Assembly: GCF_900205965.1 (NCBI RefSeq)
Contig: NZ_OAOF01000007.1
Span: 169,750-233,749, forward strand
Length of the DNA stretch: 64,000 nucleotides
Reading direction: 5' to 3'
From: Lacrimispora amygdalina
Lineage (GTDB): Bacteria; Bacillota; Clostridia; Lachnospirales; Lachnospiraceae
A program made the translations under genes and the position numbers. Every line of letters begins with the position of its first letter. Within the stretch, counting starts at the first letter, position 1. A model generated the notes under the pieces. It saw nothing but the letters and a program-made list of their open reading frames with translations. It was not told the origin of the DNA and ran no database searches. Positions 41,821-51,272 of this stretch are shown in pieces.

Positions 41821-41858
41821 AGCTACGTGATAGCAGAAAAAAGTTGGAGGTAGACGAA

Positions 41859-41942
41859 ATGTTTGATAAATTAACTTCTAATTATATTTATAAAGAAATT
41901 GGCACCGTCATGTACACTATAAAGATTAAATTACTTATATAA
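41859..41942 (+). pseudogene. 27-codon ORF, probably a gene remnant
   Basis: ATG at 41859 with GGAGG eight bases upstream opens MFDKLTSNYIYKEIG and then stops after 27 codons. A good ribosome site in front of such a short, unrecognised frame suggests the leftover 5' end of a degraded gene. The following 180 bases (41943-42121) are very A+T-rich with nothing else recognisable. Confidence 0.3.
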
Positions 41943-42121
41943 TTCTGCTAAGTAATTTATTATAGGATATCTAATAAATCAGCTTCTCATTATATTTAAA
42001 ATAATACTAAAATAAGAATTAATATCAAATAGAGATAAGTTCTTCTTAGTAGTAGTGACTTTAATCCATATGCAAAAAAAAATTATAAATGGATCAGCAA
42101 AAAAAAGGAGGATGGTTAACT

Positions 42122-42331
42122 ATGAGCAGATTATGGAATATAATTTTTGGCTGGGAAGAAATACTTGTAACCGATGATATAGATAAATATATGAAATTAA
42201 AAGCAGAATTGACCAATAAGGGGATTATAACCCGAACAGAATTTGTTAACAATCAACGGAGTCATAGAGGAACCGGTTCAATGGGAAATGTGAGTATGTA
42301 TTATTTATATATGAAGAAAAACAAAAAATAG
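42122..42331 (+). CDS. Small uncharacterised protein
   Basis: 69 residues starting at the ATG 42122 (AAGGAGG 10 bases upstream). It begins MSRLWNIIFGWEEILVTDDIDKYMKLKAEL and ends with a Gly/Ser loop and YYLYMKK (short quotes). The overall look is of a small alpha/beta protein that may belong to the DUF2007-like 'signal transducing' peptides, but that is weak. No known function. Probably monocistronic. Confidence 0.65.
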   Translation: MSRLWNIIFGWEEILVTDDIDKYMKLKAELTNKGIITRTEFVNNQRSHRGTGSMGNVSMYYLYMKKNKK

Positions 42332-42463
42332 ATGCCGATCACTTCGGGTTCTGTAGTATACCATTACTTTCAATTGTATAACAAGTAAAAAGGACTAGTG
42401 AAAGACTTGAATCAGGTTTCATAACCCCATTGGAACCTTTTGCAGAAAGGCGGATTTATAGCA

Positions 42464-43156
42464 ATGAATAGAATAATCGTTTTAAATATAAAATTTAAGT
42501 TTGATAAGTCAGAGGGTGTAGTCCACCCAGTCGTATTATTAGATGATAAGAATATGGTACTTATAGACTGTGGATACACGGGATTTCTACCTGCAATCGA
42601 ACGGGCAATGGAAGAAAACAATCTAAATTGTGGAAATTTAACTCATGTTTTAATTACACATCAAGACCATGATCATATGGGCGCATTATCTGATTTAAAA
42701 AAGAAGTATCCACATATACAAGTTATTGCAAGTAAAAGGGAGTCAGCGTATATTTCTGGAAAAATAAAGTCTTTGAGACTGGAACAAGCTGAGAAAATGC
42801 AGACAAACTTACCTGAAGAACAAAAGCCGTTCGGATTGGCATTTTGTAATATTTTAAAAAATGTTCAGCCTGTCAAAGTGGATTTGGAAGTAAGCGACGG
42901 AGATGTTTTTGATTGGTGTGGAGGCTGTACCATCATTGGAACTCCAGGTCATACACCGGGACACATATCTGTTTATGTGAATCAGAAACAAGTTATGATT
43001 ACAGGAGATGCAGCAACACCTGAAAAAGGAGAATTAGTAATTTGTAATCCTCAATATGCATTGGATATTAAAGAGGCTGGAGAATCACTGCGTAAGATTA
43101 TGACATATGGAGCAAAAGAGATTATCTGCTATCATGGAGGTATCTTGATGCCTTAA
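42464..43156 (+). CDS. Metallo-beta-lactamase-fold hydrolase
   Basis: 230 residues from the ATG at 42464. The metal motif is THQDHDHMG (a H-x-D-H-D-H variant of HxHxDH), followed by GTPGHTPGH and ITGDAATP, which supply further metal ligands, and a final CYHGG. This is the general MBL/glyoxalase II-like group; substrate (thioester, lactone, phosphodiester) is not readable. AAAGGCGG lies upstream; the frame opens earlier at a TTG without a better site. Member of the A+T-rich accessory patch. Confidence 0.88.
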   Translation: MNRIIVLNIKFKFDKSEGVVHPVVLLDDKNMVLIDCGYTGFLPAIERAMEENNLNCGNLTHVLITHQDHDHMGALSDLKKKYPHIQVIASKRESAYISGKIKSLRLEQAEKMQTNLPEEQKPFGLAFCNILKNVQPVKVDLEVSDGDVFDWCGGCTIIGTPGHTPGHISVYVNQKQVMITGDAATPEKGELVICNPQYALDIKEAGESLRKIMTYGAKEIICYHGGILMP

Positions 43157-43299
43157 AATGTTGACTATATAATTACAATATTTTTAGCGCAGACAGATGA
43201 ACGAACGATGAATATCATTAAAGAAATATATGCCAGGCACAAGGTTAGGGGGTATTTTTTCTATTGAAACCAGAAAATATGAATTTGCAGAGGTATTAA

Positions 43300-44082
43300 A
43301 TGATGGTAGGAATATATGATTGGTTCGGATATGATATATCAATTAAAGACAGATATAAACTCATAAAAGAGGCTGGTTTTGATACTGTGATGCTATGGTG
43401 GAGCGAGGGTTTCAATAGAGGGAATGATTATCAAAGCAGCGTGCAATATGCTTTAGATGCAGGACTATTTATTGAAAATATACATACACCAGTACAGGAC
43501 CAGAATAATCTTTCCTTGGATAATCTGGCTGGAGAACGCGTAATTTTGTGTTATCTACAATGCATTAAAGACTGTTTGGAATTCCATATACCTACAATGG
43601 TTATACATTTACCAAATGATAAGTATCCAATAAATGAATTAGGGATGAAACGAGTTGAAAGAATAACAAATCAGGCAGAGGAGTTCAATGTGAATGTTGC
43701 CTTTGAAAATCTGGAAAATATTCATAATCTGGCTCTTGTTTTAAACCATAATAATTCTAAGAAAATCGGCTTTTGCTACGACTGCTGTCATCATGCAAAT
43801 TATGCGATTACAAATGATCTGTTAGGAAAATATGGTAAACGTTTAATGGCATTGCATTTACATGATAACGGCGGGCAGAGAAAACAACATCAATTACCTT
43901 TTAGCGGGAGTGTAGACTGGCCAATGGTCATGCAAAAAATAGTACTTACAGATTATAAAGGTGCAACCACATTAGAGCCGATGAATTGGGGATATGAAAA
44001 CTTGTCAATTCAGGGATTTCTTAGCAGTGCATATAGCAAGGCAAAAGAATTGGATAACTGGCGTAATTGTTTATATAATTAA
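43300..44082 (+). CDS. Sugar phosphate isomerase/epimerase (AP endonuclease 2 TIM barrel)
   Basis: 260 residues. Xylose-isomerase-like TIM barrel with metal ligands spread over the barrel: Glu in AFENLEN, Asp/His in FCYDCCHHANY, His in ALHLHDNGG and Glu in TLEPMNWGYE. GAGGT precedes the ATG (a second ATG is the next codon). Members are isomerases, epimerases or DNA-repair-like enzymes; no neighbour fixes the substrate. The 143 bases in front hold a short out-of-family frame (MNIIKEIYARHKVRG) that looks like debris. Confidence 0.85.
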   Translation: MMVGIYDWFGYDISIKDRYKLIKEAGFDTVMLWWSEGFNRGNDYQSSVQYALDAGLFIENIHTPVQDQNNLSLDNLAGERVILCYLQCIKDCLEFHIPTMVIHLPNDKYPINELGMKRVERITNQAEEFNVNVAFENLENIHNLALVLNHNNSKKIGFCYDCCHHANYAITNDLLGKYGKRLMALHLHDNGGQRKQHQLPFSGSVDWPMVMQKIVLTDYKGATTLEPMNWGYENLSIQGFLSSAYSKAKELDNWRNCLYN

Positions 44083-44097
44083 CTGAGAGGTAAACGT

Positions 44098-44619
44098 ATG
44101 ATTATACTAATTGGTGGGAGCACACATACTGGAAAAACGTTATTAGCTCAGAAATTAATCGAGAGATATTATTATCCATGTATGTCACTTGATCATCTGA
44201 AAATGGGTCTGATTCGAAGTGGTTTAACAGATCTTACGCCAGATGACGACGATAAATTGACCGGTTTGCTGTGGCCAATAGTAAAAGAAATGGTTAAAAC
44301 TGCAATAGAGAATGGCCAGAATATGATAATAGAGGGCTGCTATTTCCCATATGACTGGAAGAACTATTTTGACCTGGAGTATTCGAAACATATTAAATAC
44401 GTATGTTTAGTAATGTCATCAAAGTATATTAATGAACATTTTGATGATATAAAAAAATATGCTGGTATAATTGAAGAACGAAAAGAAGACAGTTATTGCA
44501 AAAAGGAATTATTGTTAAGGGATAATCTGAATAGTTTAGAGATGTGCCAAAAATATGATTGTGAATATATCTTAATTGATGATGAATATAGAATTGATAT
44601 TGACTTCAGCTCTATATGA
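44098..44619 (+). CDS. P-loop kinase / AAA-type small NTPase
   Basis: 173 residues. Walker A GGSTHTGKTLLAQKL at the N-terminus (about residues 5-19), a DHLKMGL segment and IIEGCYFPYDW, typical of small nucleoside/metabolite kinases such as the 2-phosphoglycerate-kinase-like or zeta-toxin-like group. No Walker B beyond hydrophobic-Glu is obvious. GAGAGGT precedes the ATG, 15 bases after the TIM-barrel gene, so the two may be cotranscribed. Substrate unknown. Confidence 0.8.
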   Translation: MIILIGGSTHTGKTLLAQKLIERYYYPCMSLDHLKMGLIRSGLTDLTPDDDDKLTGLLWPIVKEMVKTAIENGQNMIIEGCYFPYDWKNYFDLEYSKHIKYVCLVMSSKYINEHFDDIKKYAGIIEERKEDSYCKKELLLRDNLNSLEMCQKYDCEYILIDDEYRIDIDFSSI

Positions 44620-44696
44620 TATGAGTAAATGTGTGGCTGACTGCAAAACAAAAAGGGTGATTTTGCTAAATTTCAAGATCTACAGAAAGGGAAATA

Positions 44697-45371
44697 ATGA
44701 CACGAGCAGTGATTTTTGACATGTTTGAAACGCTGATTACGCACTATAACAGTCCTCTGTATTTTGGTGCGCATATGGCGGAGGATGCAGGAATTCCAGA
44801 AGATAAACTTCAGTCAATCTGGCGTCCTACGGAAGAGGAACGTACGATAGGAAAATTAACATTGGAGGAAGTATTGGAAAAAATACTTAGAGAAAATCAA
44901 TGTTATTCCGAAGCACTACTAAAGAAAATTGTGGAAAAACGCATAACGGCAAAGGAAGCGTGTTTCAGAAATTTACATTCTGAGATCATACCAATGCTTT
45001 CAGCGCTGAAAGAAAAGGGATTTTTGATTGGACTGATAAGTAACTGTTTTTCTGAGGAAGCCTGGGTTATACGAAGAAGTGAATTGTTTTCCTATTTTAA
45101 TGCGGTTTATCTTTCTTACGAGCAGGGGATTCAAAAACCAGACGAGGAGATTTTTAAAAGATGTATGGCTGACTTATCTGTAAAGCCTGAGGAATGTATA
45201 TATGTGGGAGACGGAGGCAGCGAAGAACTGGAAACCGCCAGAAAACTAGGGATGAAAGCGGTTCAGGCAGTTTGGTATTTACAGGAAGGGACAAAACAGC
45301 CTGCTAAGCGTAAACAAGACTTCTTACATGTGGAAACACCGTTAGAATTATTTAACTATATCGAGATGTAA
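44697..45371 (+). CDS. HAD-family hydrolase
   Basis: 224 residues with the haloacid dehalogenase motifs: motif I IFDMFETLI (nucleophile Asp8, with Glu instead of the usual second Asp/Thr pattern), motif II LISNCFSEE, and motifs III/IV KPDEEIFKRC and YVGDGGSEELETARKLGM. The helical cap between motif I and II suggests a phosphatase/dehalogenase of subfamily I. GAAAGGGAAATA precedes the ATG. Substrate unknown; stands alone. Confidence 0.88.
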   Translation: MTRAVIFDMFETLITHYNSPLYFGAHMAEDAGIPEDKLQSIWRPTEEERTIGKLTLEEVLEKILRENQCYSEALLKKIVEKRITAKEACFRNLHSEIIPMLSALKEKGFLIGLISNCFSEEAWVIRRSELFSYFNAVYLSYEQGIQKPDEEIFKRCMADLSVKPEECIYVGDGGSEELETARKLGMKAVQAVWYLQEGTKQPAKRKQDFLHVETPLELFNYIEM

Positions 45372-45413
45372 ATCAGATATTTTATAATAATAACAAATTA
45401 AGGAGGGATTCTT

Positions 45414-45914
45414 TTGAATTTAATATTAAAAAAATGGGAAATAACCGATAAAAATGCCTTGATTAAAATATGCAATGAAGCTGACAGACAATACTTATCA
45501 AACAGATTACCTTTTCCATATACGGAAAGCGATGCACAGTGGTGGCTTAATATGGTCCAGGAAAAAGAAGCAAAAGATGGGATTTTCAGAGCGATTATTG
45601 TTAATGGTGAGTGCGTAGGTAATATAACAGTTGAAAAAAAGGATGATGTGCAGTGTAAGGATGCTGAGATCGGATATCTTTTATTAACAGATAATTGGTC
45701 ACAGGGGATCATGACAGAGGCGGTAAAACAAATTTGCTTATGTGCATTTAAGGAATTAAATATTATAAGAATCACTGGGCTTGTCTATAAGCCGAATATA
45801 GCTTCCCAAAGAGTACTGGAAAAAAATGATTTTACGCTGGAAGGCATTATGAGAAATGCTGTCTACAAAAATGATAATATATATGATATGTGTATATACG
45901 GAAAATGTTTATAA
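45414..45914 (+). CDS. GNAT acetyltransferase, RimJ/RimL-like
   Basis: 166 residues. Starts at a TTG (45414) six bases after AGGAGGG. The RimJ/RimL pattern is clear: LKKWEITDKNALIKICNEADRQYL at the N-terminus, GNITVEKKDD.., ...EIGYLLLTDNWSQGIMTEAVKQIC as the acetyl-CoA loop and VYKPNIASQRVLEKNDFTLEGIMRNAVYK at the end. Likely acetylates a protein N-terminus or a small amine. One of several GNATs in the accessory patch. Confidence 0.88.
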   Translation: MNLILKKWEITDKNALIKICNEADRQYLSNRLPFPYTESDAQWWLNMVQEKEAKDGIFRAIIVNGECVGNITVEKKDDVQCKDAEIGYLLLTDNWSQGIMTEAVKQICLCAFKELNIIRITGLVYKPNIASQRVLEKNDFTLEGIMRNAVYKNDNIYDMCIYGKCL

Positions 45915-45965
45915 CTAAAATAATAAAGGGTGATTATGCCAGAAAAGCATATCACCCCATTTAAA

Positions 45966-46985
45966 CTATTTCGTATCATTCCAATAATAATTAAAATTGC
46001 TGTCAAAATCAATTTCACCGCTGCCATCAATTTTTAATGTGCTAAAATCTCCAGTAAAATCACTGCTTCCCGTAAAATAAATAAGTCCAAACTTTCCGGG
46101 AACTTCAAGTAAAGCCTCAATTCTTTCTGTAGCTACAGAGGTAGCACATGTGATAACAGAATATCCAGGTGATATTTCTGCAAGTAAATTTTCAGGTGTA
46201 CTGCCTTTGTATCCATGATGAGCAATTTTTACAATATCAGAGCTGATTGGATAGGTGCCCGCTTCAGCAGCCAGATTTTCCCCTCCGGTTGTACCCAGAT
46301 CACCAAGAAAAAGTATTTTATTATCCGATGCTGTAGTTAATCGGAACACTAAAGAGTCATTATTTACATTGCCATTTATTTTATCATCCTCGGTTGAGGA
46401 ATTAAGATAAGAACCGATTCTGTTCTTAAAGACAAAATTGGTATTTCCGAAATAGAACTTTGTATTTCCACGGGAACGATTTGGAGAAATCCAGCTGCCT
46501 CCATTCTGATAAATATCGGTGGCGGCAGCATAGATGGTATTTGGGCTATGGGTGGAGGTATAGTTAAATGTTTTTGTACCGTTCTTTAAGCTGATCATAG
46601 TATTGACAAAGTTTACATAATTCCTGTATACACTGGTATTTTGGGTATTCGTATCATCCTGATACCTTTTTAACCTTTCTAAAATCGGTAAATCATAAAA
46701 GCGTGCATAAACAGTATCCACATTATAGTCAATACTCTGTATAATTTCATTAATTCCACCCATATGATCGCTGTCATAATGAGTGATGATAACAGCGTCC
46801 AAATGAGATATTTGTTTTTCCTGAATTACAGCTTTTACGGTATTTGCATCAGAATATCTGCCGGTATCCACCAGGATGTATTTTTCGTTTTGTTCCAAAA
46901 TAATGCTATCCGCATCCCCCACTTTGATAAAATGGGCAAAAAAAGATGCGGTATCAGTATCATATACATTTATTGTTGATTTCAT
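45966..46985 (-). CDS. ComEC/Rec2-like metallo-beta-lactamase-fold hydrolase without membrane domain
   Basis: 339 residues. Metal motif ITHYDSDHMGG (HxDxDH), LFLGDLGTTGGENL and KIAHHGYKGSTPENLL are the signature of the C-terminal MBL domain of ComEC, which degrades one DNA strand during uptake. The competence membrane domain is missing and no signal peptide is seen, so this is an independent cytoplasmic enzyme. Similar stand-alone proteins occur in phage-defence and other loci. Minus strand, between a GNAT and the phosphotransferase gene; its substrate may be a phosphodiester. Confidence 0.85.
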   Translation of the reverse strand: MKSTINVYDTDTASFFAHFIKVGDADSIILEQNEKYILVDTGRYSDANTVKAVIQEKQISHLDAVIITHYDSDHMGGINEIIQSIDYNVDTVYARFYDLPILERLKRYQDDTNTQNTSVYRNYVNFVNTMISLKNGTKTFNYTSTHSPNTIYAAATDIYQNGGSWISPNRSRGNTKFYFGNTNFVFKNRIGSYLNSSTEDDKINGNVNNDSLVFRLTTASDNKILFLGDLGTTGGENLAAEAGTYPISSDIVKIAHHGYKGSTPENLLAEISPGYSVITCATSVATERIEALLEVPGKFGLIYFTGSSDFTGDFSTLKIDGSGEIDFDSNFNYYWNDTK

Positions 46986-47243
46986 AATTATTACTCCTAT
47001 TGATATAAAACAGCCAATCTAATATTATTATTTAGTGTATCGGCTGTAGTTTTGCTAATTGCATATCTTATTAAATGGACATCTTATCTTTAGTAATACT
47101 ATTATTATATGTTGTATTATGGAGATGATGAATAGCAGTTGTTTTAACGTATTAAATAAGGAGGTTTGAAAAATGCTATTTTTAATGTTTCCTATGTTAT
47201 CCCGTGCTTAAGAATCGTTAATCATATATTTTCAGGAGGTATC

Positions 47244-48074
47244 ATGACAATACAAGAAAAAGTTCAATGGGCTATTGAACAGTGGGATTTGAAAAACACT
47301 ATTGTCATATATGAGAGAAATAATAAAGCGGTATATGCATCTGAGTCGGTTGAATGGGGACATGTGATTTTGAAAGTAAATACTGACGAGGCTGAACTAA
47401 CCAGCGAATACAACATGTTAAAAGAGATGCATGGTAATAGATGCTGTAAAGTGTTTGGATATGATGTGAAGCAAGGAGTATTAATTGAGGAACGAATTAT
47501 ACCAGGAACTACGCTGAGACGTGAAGATAATATGGTGATACGAGTGAATCAGTTTCTTAGTTTATTTTCAGAAATCCATAAAACAATAGATCATGTTTAT
47601 AGTCCCATGACATATCTGGATTGGTTCAAGAATGCAGATGCCTTCTGCATGAGTCATAAGCAAGATGAAACAATAATAAATAATATGCATAAAGCATATG
47701 GTATGGGAGAAGAGTTGTTTCACAAATATAATGACAGGGTATTGCTGCATGGCGATTTACATCATGACAATATAATTCTGAATGATAAAGGAATCTATTG
47801 TATAATAGATCCAAAAGGTGTTATTGGTCCAAAGATTTTTGACATTCCCAGATTTATTTTAAATGAAATGGATTTTGTATCTGATGGTGAAAGCAAGAAT
47901 CATATCTTTGAGGTTGCAGAAATGATAAGTCAGGAGACAAAGTATCCATTTACTGATATAATAAAGCTGTTTTTTATGGAAGTAATGTTAGGTAATGTTT
48001 GGTATATCGAGGACGGAGTAAAGCCTGATATGCATCAAATAGTAATAGCAACAAAACTCTTAAATGATTTATAA
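47244..48074 (+). CDS. Aminoglycoside-phosphotransferase-fold kinase, APH(6)/StrB-like
   Basis: 276 residues from the ATG at 47244 (AGGAGG seven bases upstream; the frame opens earlier without a site). Catalytic loop HGDLHHDN with His169, Asp171 and Asn176, then YCIIDPKGVIGPKIFDIPRF, which closely recalls the APH(6)/hydroxyurea-kinase family (IDPKGVIG-type motif) that inactivates streptomycin. An antibiotic role is plausible but not shown; homologues also phosphorylate other small molecules. Part of the A+T-rich accessory patch. Confidence 0.8.
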   Translation: MTIQEKVQWAIEQWDLKNTIVIYERNNKAVYASESVEWGHVILKVNTDEAELTSEYNMLKEMHGNRCCKVFGYDVKQGVLIEERIIPGTTLRREDNMVIRVNQFLSLFSEIHKTIDHVYSPMTYLDWFKNADAFCMSHKQDETIINNMHKAYGMGEELFHKYNDRVLLHGDLHHDNIILNDKGIYCIIDPKGVIGPKIFDIPRFILNEMDFVSDGESKNHIFEVAEMISQETKYPFTDIIKLFFMEVMLGNVWYIEDGVKPDMHQIVIATKLLNDL

Positions 48075-48098
48075 AGCAAAAATTAGGGGGAAAAAAAC

Positions 48099-48506
48099 AT
48101 GGGATTTGGTATTGGAGTGTATGTGAAAAATAGTGCAAAGGCGGTTGAACTGTACCAACAGGTATTTGGATTAGAATTGGGGTATCATGTTAAAAATCCA
48201 GATGGTTCTTTTTTTCATTCTGAGCTTTGTAGAAATGGGGAATGCTTTTTGTCCGTAGTAGAAACAAAAAAGGATAATGCGGATGGAAGTATCGTCCAAT
48301 TAGGCTACGAATTTAATAGTCAGGAGGAAGTAAAACGTGCTTATGATTTGCTAAAAGAAGGCGGAAGAATTGATATGCCAATAGGGGAACTGCCATGGAG
48401 CGCCTGTGCGGCTTCAATCGTTGATAGATTTGGCGTTTGCTGGTATATATTTTCAGACTCTCATCGTCCACCTGAGGATTATGATTACTGGAATGAAGAT
48501 CACTAA
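48099..48506 (+). CDS. VOC-family (glyoxalase/bleomycin-resistance fold) protein
   Basis: 135 residues. N-terminal IGVYVKNSAKAVELYQQVFGLEL and HSELCRNGECFLSVVET strands, then a second half ending ASIVDRFGVCWYIFSD, the paired beta-alpha-beta-beta-beta halves of VOC proteins (PhnB/YdhR-like, family without a full set of metal histidines). Such proteins bind or modify small molecules, including antibiotics. AGGGGG precedes the ATG; 24 bases after the phosphotransferase gene, so probably cotranscribed. Confidence 0.83.
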   Translation: MGFGIGVYVKNSAKAVELYQQVFGLELGYHVKNPDGSFFHSELCRNGECFLSVVETKKDNADGSIVQLGYEFNSQEEVKRAYDLLKEGGRIDMPIGELPWSACAASIVDRFGVCWYIFSDSHRPPEDYDYWNEDH

Positions 48507-48552
48507 ATAGAAGGCTGATGGTATCAATTAGAAGGGTAAAAGGAATAGAATA

Positions 48553-49833
48553 ATGAAAATAAAACGTTTTATCCTGCTGATCTGTATTGCTTTATTACTT
48601 TGTGTTTCTGCATGTTCAAAAGACCGTTCCTTAAACCGGGATGTGATATTAAAAAATGGTAATACGAACGAGGAGCGTAATCAGTTTTTAACGGAGGATA
48701 TAAAGTACTTTAAGAAAGAACTTCCCAGGCTACACAAAAATTTATTTTCTGTAATTACTAAAAATGAATTTAATGATCAGACAGATAAGTTAATAAGTCA
48801 GATCGGTCAGTTAAGTAACGAGCAGGTTTTTACAGAGCTGAATAAGATCATTGCGTCAGTTGGAGATGCCCATACAAACATTAATTACTGGGATGGTTTC
48901 CATTATCCGCTCCAGTTTTATCTGTTCAACGGTGAAGTTTATATTGTAAATACTGATACAAGCCTTGAAGAAATGATGTTTTCAAAGGTAATAAAAATAG
49001 ATGGAGTTGATATAGATGAGATTACGGGAAAATTAAAAAAATTAATATCCCATGAAAATGATAGCTGGGTGCTGGCCCGGCTGCCAGAGTATCTTCAGTC
49101 ACCTGTCTATATGTATGGACTCGGCATTATAAAGGATGAAAGCAAAGCTGCATTTACTGTGGAAAAACAGGGAAAAGTACAGGAATTTACTATTTCAGCA
49201 CTTAATTATGAAGAAAAGGCTGATTTTGTTAACAACAATACAAAAGATGTTATCACAGGATATTATGATAAATATTATGACTACCACTTCTTAGCCGATA
49301 ATAAAGCACTATACTTTGAATATAATGTATGTGCTGATATGGCTGACCTTAAATTTACTGATTTCAACCAAAAAATGTTTGATGCAATGGAAAATAATAA
49401 GGTAGAGAGAGTGGTAATTGATTTAAGAAATAATTCTGGTGGCAATTCTGAGATATTGAATCCCTTTACAGATCGTCTGAAAAGTTATATTAAGGAGCAT
49501 GGTAATGTAAAGACTTACATATTAGTAGGACGGGAAACTTTTTCGTCAGGAATGATTGCAATTTATAGAATTAAGGAATCAGTATCTGATGCAGTTGCCA
49601 TAGGGGAACCCACGGGCGGCGCACTGGATTGCTACGGTGATATAAAGACATTTAATCTGCCTAATTCTCAGCTGCCAATTAGTTATAGTACCAAGTATTT
49701 TGAGTTAAGTAAGTCCTTTACTTATAAAAATAATGGAGTCGGTACATTTCTTCCAGATATAACTATTGAACAAACAATAGAAGCTTATAAGAACGGAACG
49801 GATGAGATGCTTGAGTACGCATTGTCTAACTAA
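48553..49833 (+). CDS. S41-peptidase-like lipoprotein
   Basis: 426 residues. Lipoprotein signal with lipobox CVSAC (Cys21). The C-terminal half carries S41 motifs: VVIDLRNNSGGNSEI, YILVGRETFSSGM (nucleophile Ser in FSSG) and AIGEPTGGALDCYGD. No PDZ domain is obvious. Likely a membrane-tethered, extracytoplasmic serine peptidase or peptidase-like binding protein. AAGGAATAG precedes the ATG. Own transcript or tail of the phosphotransferase/VOC unit. Confidence 0.85.
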   Translation: MKIKRFILLICIALLLCVSACSKDRSLNRDVILKNGNTNEERNQFLTEDIKYFKKELPRLHKNLFSVITKNEFNDQTDKLISQIGQLSNEQVFTELNKIIASVGDAHTNINYWDGFHYPLQFYLFNGEVYIVNTDTSLEEMMFSKVIKIDGVDIDEITGKLKKLISHENDSWVLARLPEYLQSPVYMYGLGIIKDESKAAFTVEKQGKVQEFTISALNYEEKADFVNNNTKDVITGYYDKYYDYHFLADNKALYFEYNVCADMADLKFTDFNQKMFDAMENNKVERVVIDLRNNSGGNSEILNPFTDRLKSYIKEHGNVKTYILVGRETFSSGMIAIYRIKESVSDAVAIGEPTGGALDCYGDIKTFNLPNSQLPISYSTKYFELSKSFTYKNNGVGTFLPDITIEQTIEAYKNGTDEMLEYALSN

Positions 49834-49870
49834 TTGAAGGTTTGTTAGTAGCCAGAAGGAGCATGGACCA

Positions 49871-50407
49871 ATGAATATAATTGAAACAGAACAGCTGATA
49901 TTAAGAGAGCTGACTATGGATGATTTTGAGGCATGGTATCAGATATTATCGGATCAGGAAACCATGCAATTCTATCCAAGCGCATTTGACAAGAATCAAA
50001 CCAGAAGATGGATTGAGTGGAATCTTATCAACTATAACAAAGATGGTTTTGGATTGTGGGCAGTTATTTTAAAAAAGTCAGATGAGTTTATAGGAGATTG
50101 CGGTATTACCATGCAGAATATCTATGGTGATGGCAATTTGCTTCCGGAAATAGGTTATCATATCAACAAACGATTCTGGAATAATGGATATGCATCTCAG
50201 GCAGCAAAAGCTTGTTTGAGATATATTTTTGAGAAAACGGATTATAATGAGGTTTTTTCCTATCAAAAGTGGACCAATATTCCCTCAAGAAAAGTGGCTG
50301 AGAAAATAGGGATGTCATTGCGAGGGGAATATGCAGACGAAAAAAACACAAAGACGAGTGTACATTCCATTACCAGAGCAGAATATAATTTTATCTACAA
50401 AGGATAA
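49871..50407 (+). CDS. GNAT acetyltransferase, RimJ/RimL-like
   Basis: 178 residues: IIETEQLILRELTMDDFEAWYQIL, an acetyl-CoA loop EIGYHINKRFWNNGYASQAAKACLRYIF, and TNIPSRKVAEKIGMSLRGEYAD at the C-terminal side. The pattern is standard for ribosomal-protein-type or small-molecule RimJ/RimL family enzymes. AGAAGGAG precedes the ATG and the DUF89 gene follows by 4 bases, so the two may be cotranscribed. Confidence 0.88.
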   Translation: MNIIETEQLILRELTMDDFEAWYQILSDQETMQFYPSAFDKNQTRRWIEWNLINYNKDGFGLWAVILKKSDEFIGDCGITMQNIYGDGNLLPEIGYHINKRFWNNGYASQAAKACLRYIFEKTDYNEVFSYQKWTNIPSRKVAEKIGMSLRGEYADEKNTKTSVHSITRAEYNFIYKG

Positions 50408-50411
50408 ATAT

Positions 50412-51272
50412 ATGAAAATACAGGAAAAGTGCATACCATGCATTGTGAATCAGGCGATTAAGGTCGCTGATATGGTGGGGCTGGAAGATAAAAATGAATT
50501 GTTAAGAAACGTTTTTTCCTATTTAAGCCGGGTGGATTTTAATTCATCTTCGACGCCAGAACTGATTGGTGAGATTTTTGCCATGTTAAAAAAGGAAACA
50601 GGGAACGCAGACCCTTATAAAGAAACCAGAAGACATTATAATAGAATGTTTCTGGAGCAGATTCCTGATTTTGAAGCGGAAATTGATTGTGCTGGTGATC
50701 CCTTTTTGGAAGCTGTTAAATATGCAATTATAGGTAATATCATTGATTTTAATCCGATACATAATCTGTCACTTTCCGATATTGATGCCTGCTTTTTACG
50801 GTTAAAAGAAGAACCGCTGGGAATTGACGATTCAAAGCTTCTGAAGCAGGAAATTGTCAAAGCAGACAGTATTCTTTATTTAGGAGACAATTGTGGTGAA
50901 ATTTGTCTTGATAAGATTCTGCTCAGTAAAATGAAAGAATTAAATCCTTCCTGCCGCTTATACTTTGGTACGAGAGGCGAAGCAGTTGTAAATGACTCAG
51001 TGGAAGAAGATGCTTACTTCGTTGGAATTGAAGATTATGCAACGGTGATTAGCAATGGAGATTCCTCTCTTGGCACAGTTTTATATAGAACTTCAAAGCA
51101 GTTCCAGGAGATTTATCAGAATGCAGATATCGTAATTGCAAAAGGACAGGCAAACTATGAATGCCTGAGCGATGAAGATAAGAATATCTATTTTCTTCTT
51201 ATGACAAAATGCGGTGTGATCGCAAATGATATCGGAGTTCCAGAAATGAAAATGATTTGTATGAAAAAATAA
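50412..51272 (+). CDS. DUF89/ARMT1-type damage-control phosphatase-like protein
   Basis: 286 residues from the ATG at 50412 (AAAGGAT upstream). N-terminal Cys pair CIPCIVNQAIK, the metal motif YLGDNCGEICLDKILL (GDNxGE of DUF89 phosphatases), RGEAVVNDSVEEDA, and the IAKGQANYECL motif; these suggest a metal-dependent phosphatase acting on sugar or cofactor phosphates that arise by side reactions. The presence of the CxxC pair at the start is typical of the prokaryotic subgroup. Confidence 0.88.
   Translation: MKIQEKCIPCIVNQAIKVADMVGLEDKNELLRNVFSYLSRVDFNSSSTPELIGEIFAMLKKETGNADPYKETRRHYNRMFLEQIPDFEAEIDCAGDPFLEAVKYAIIGNIIDFNPIHNLSLSDIDACFLRLKEEPLGIDDSKLLKQEIVKADSILYLGDNCGEICLDKILLSKMKELNPSCRLYFGTRGEAVVNDSVEEDAYFVGIEDYATVISNGDSSLGTVLYRTSKQFQEIYQNADIVIAKGQANYECLSDEDKNIYFLLMTKCGVIANDIGVPEMKMICMKK

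Noticed and set aside
43157..43299. Short frame MNIIKEIYARHKVRG before the TIM-barrel gene
   Set aside because: Under 20 codons, no good ribosome site; treated as debris in the accessory patch.
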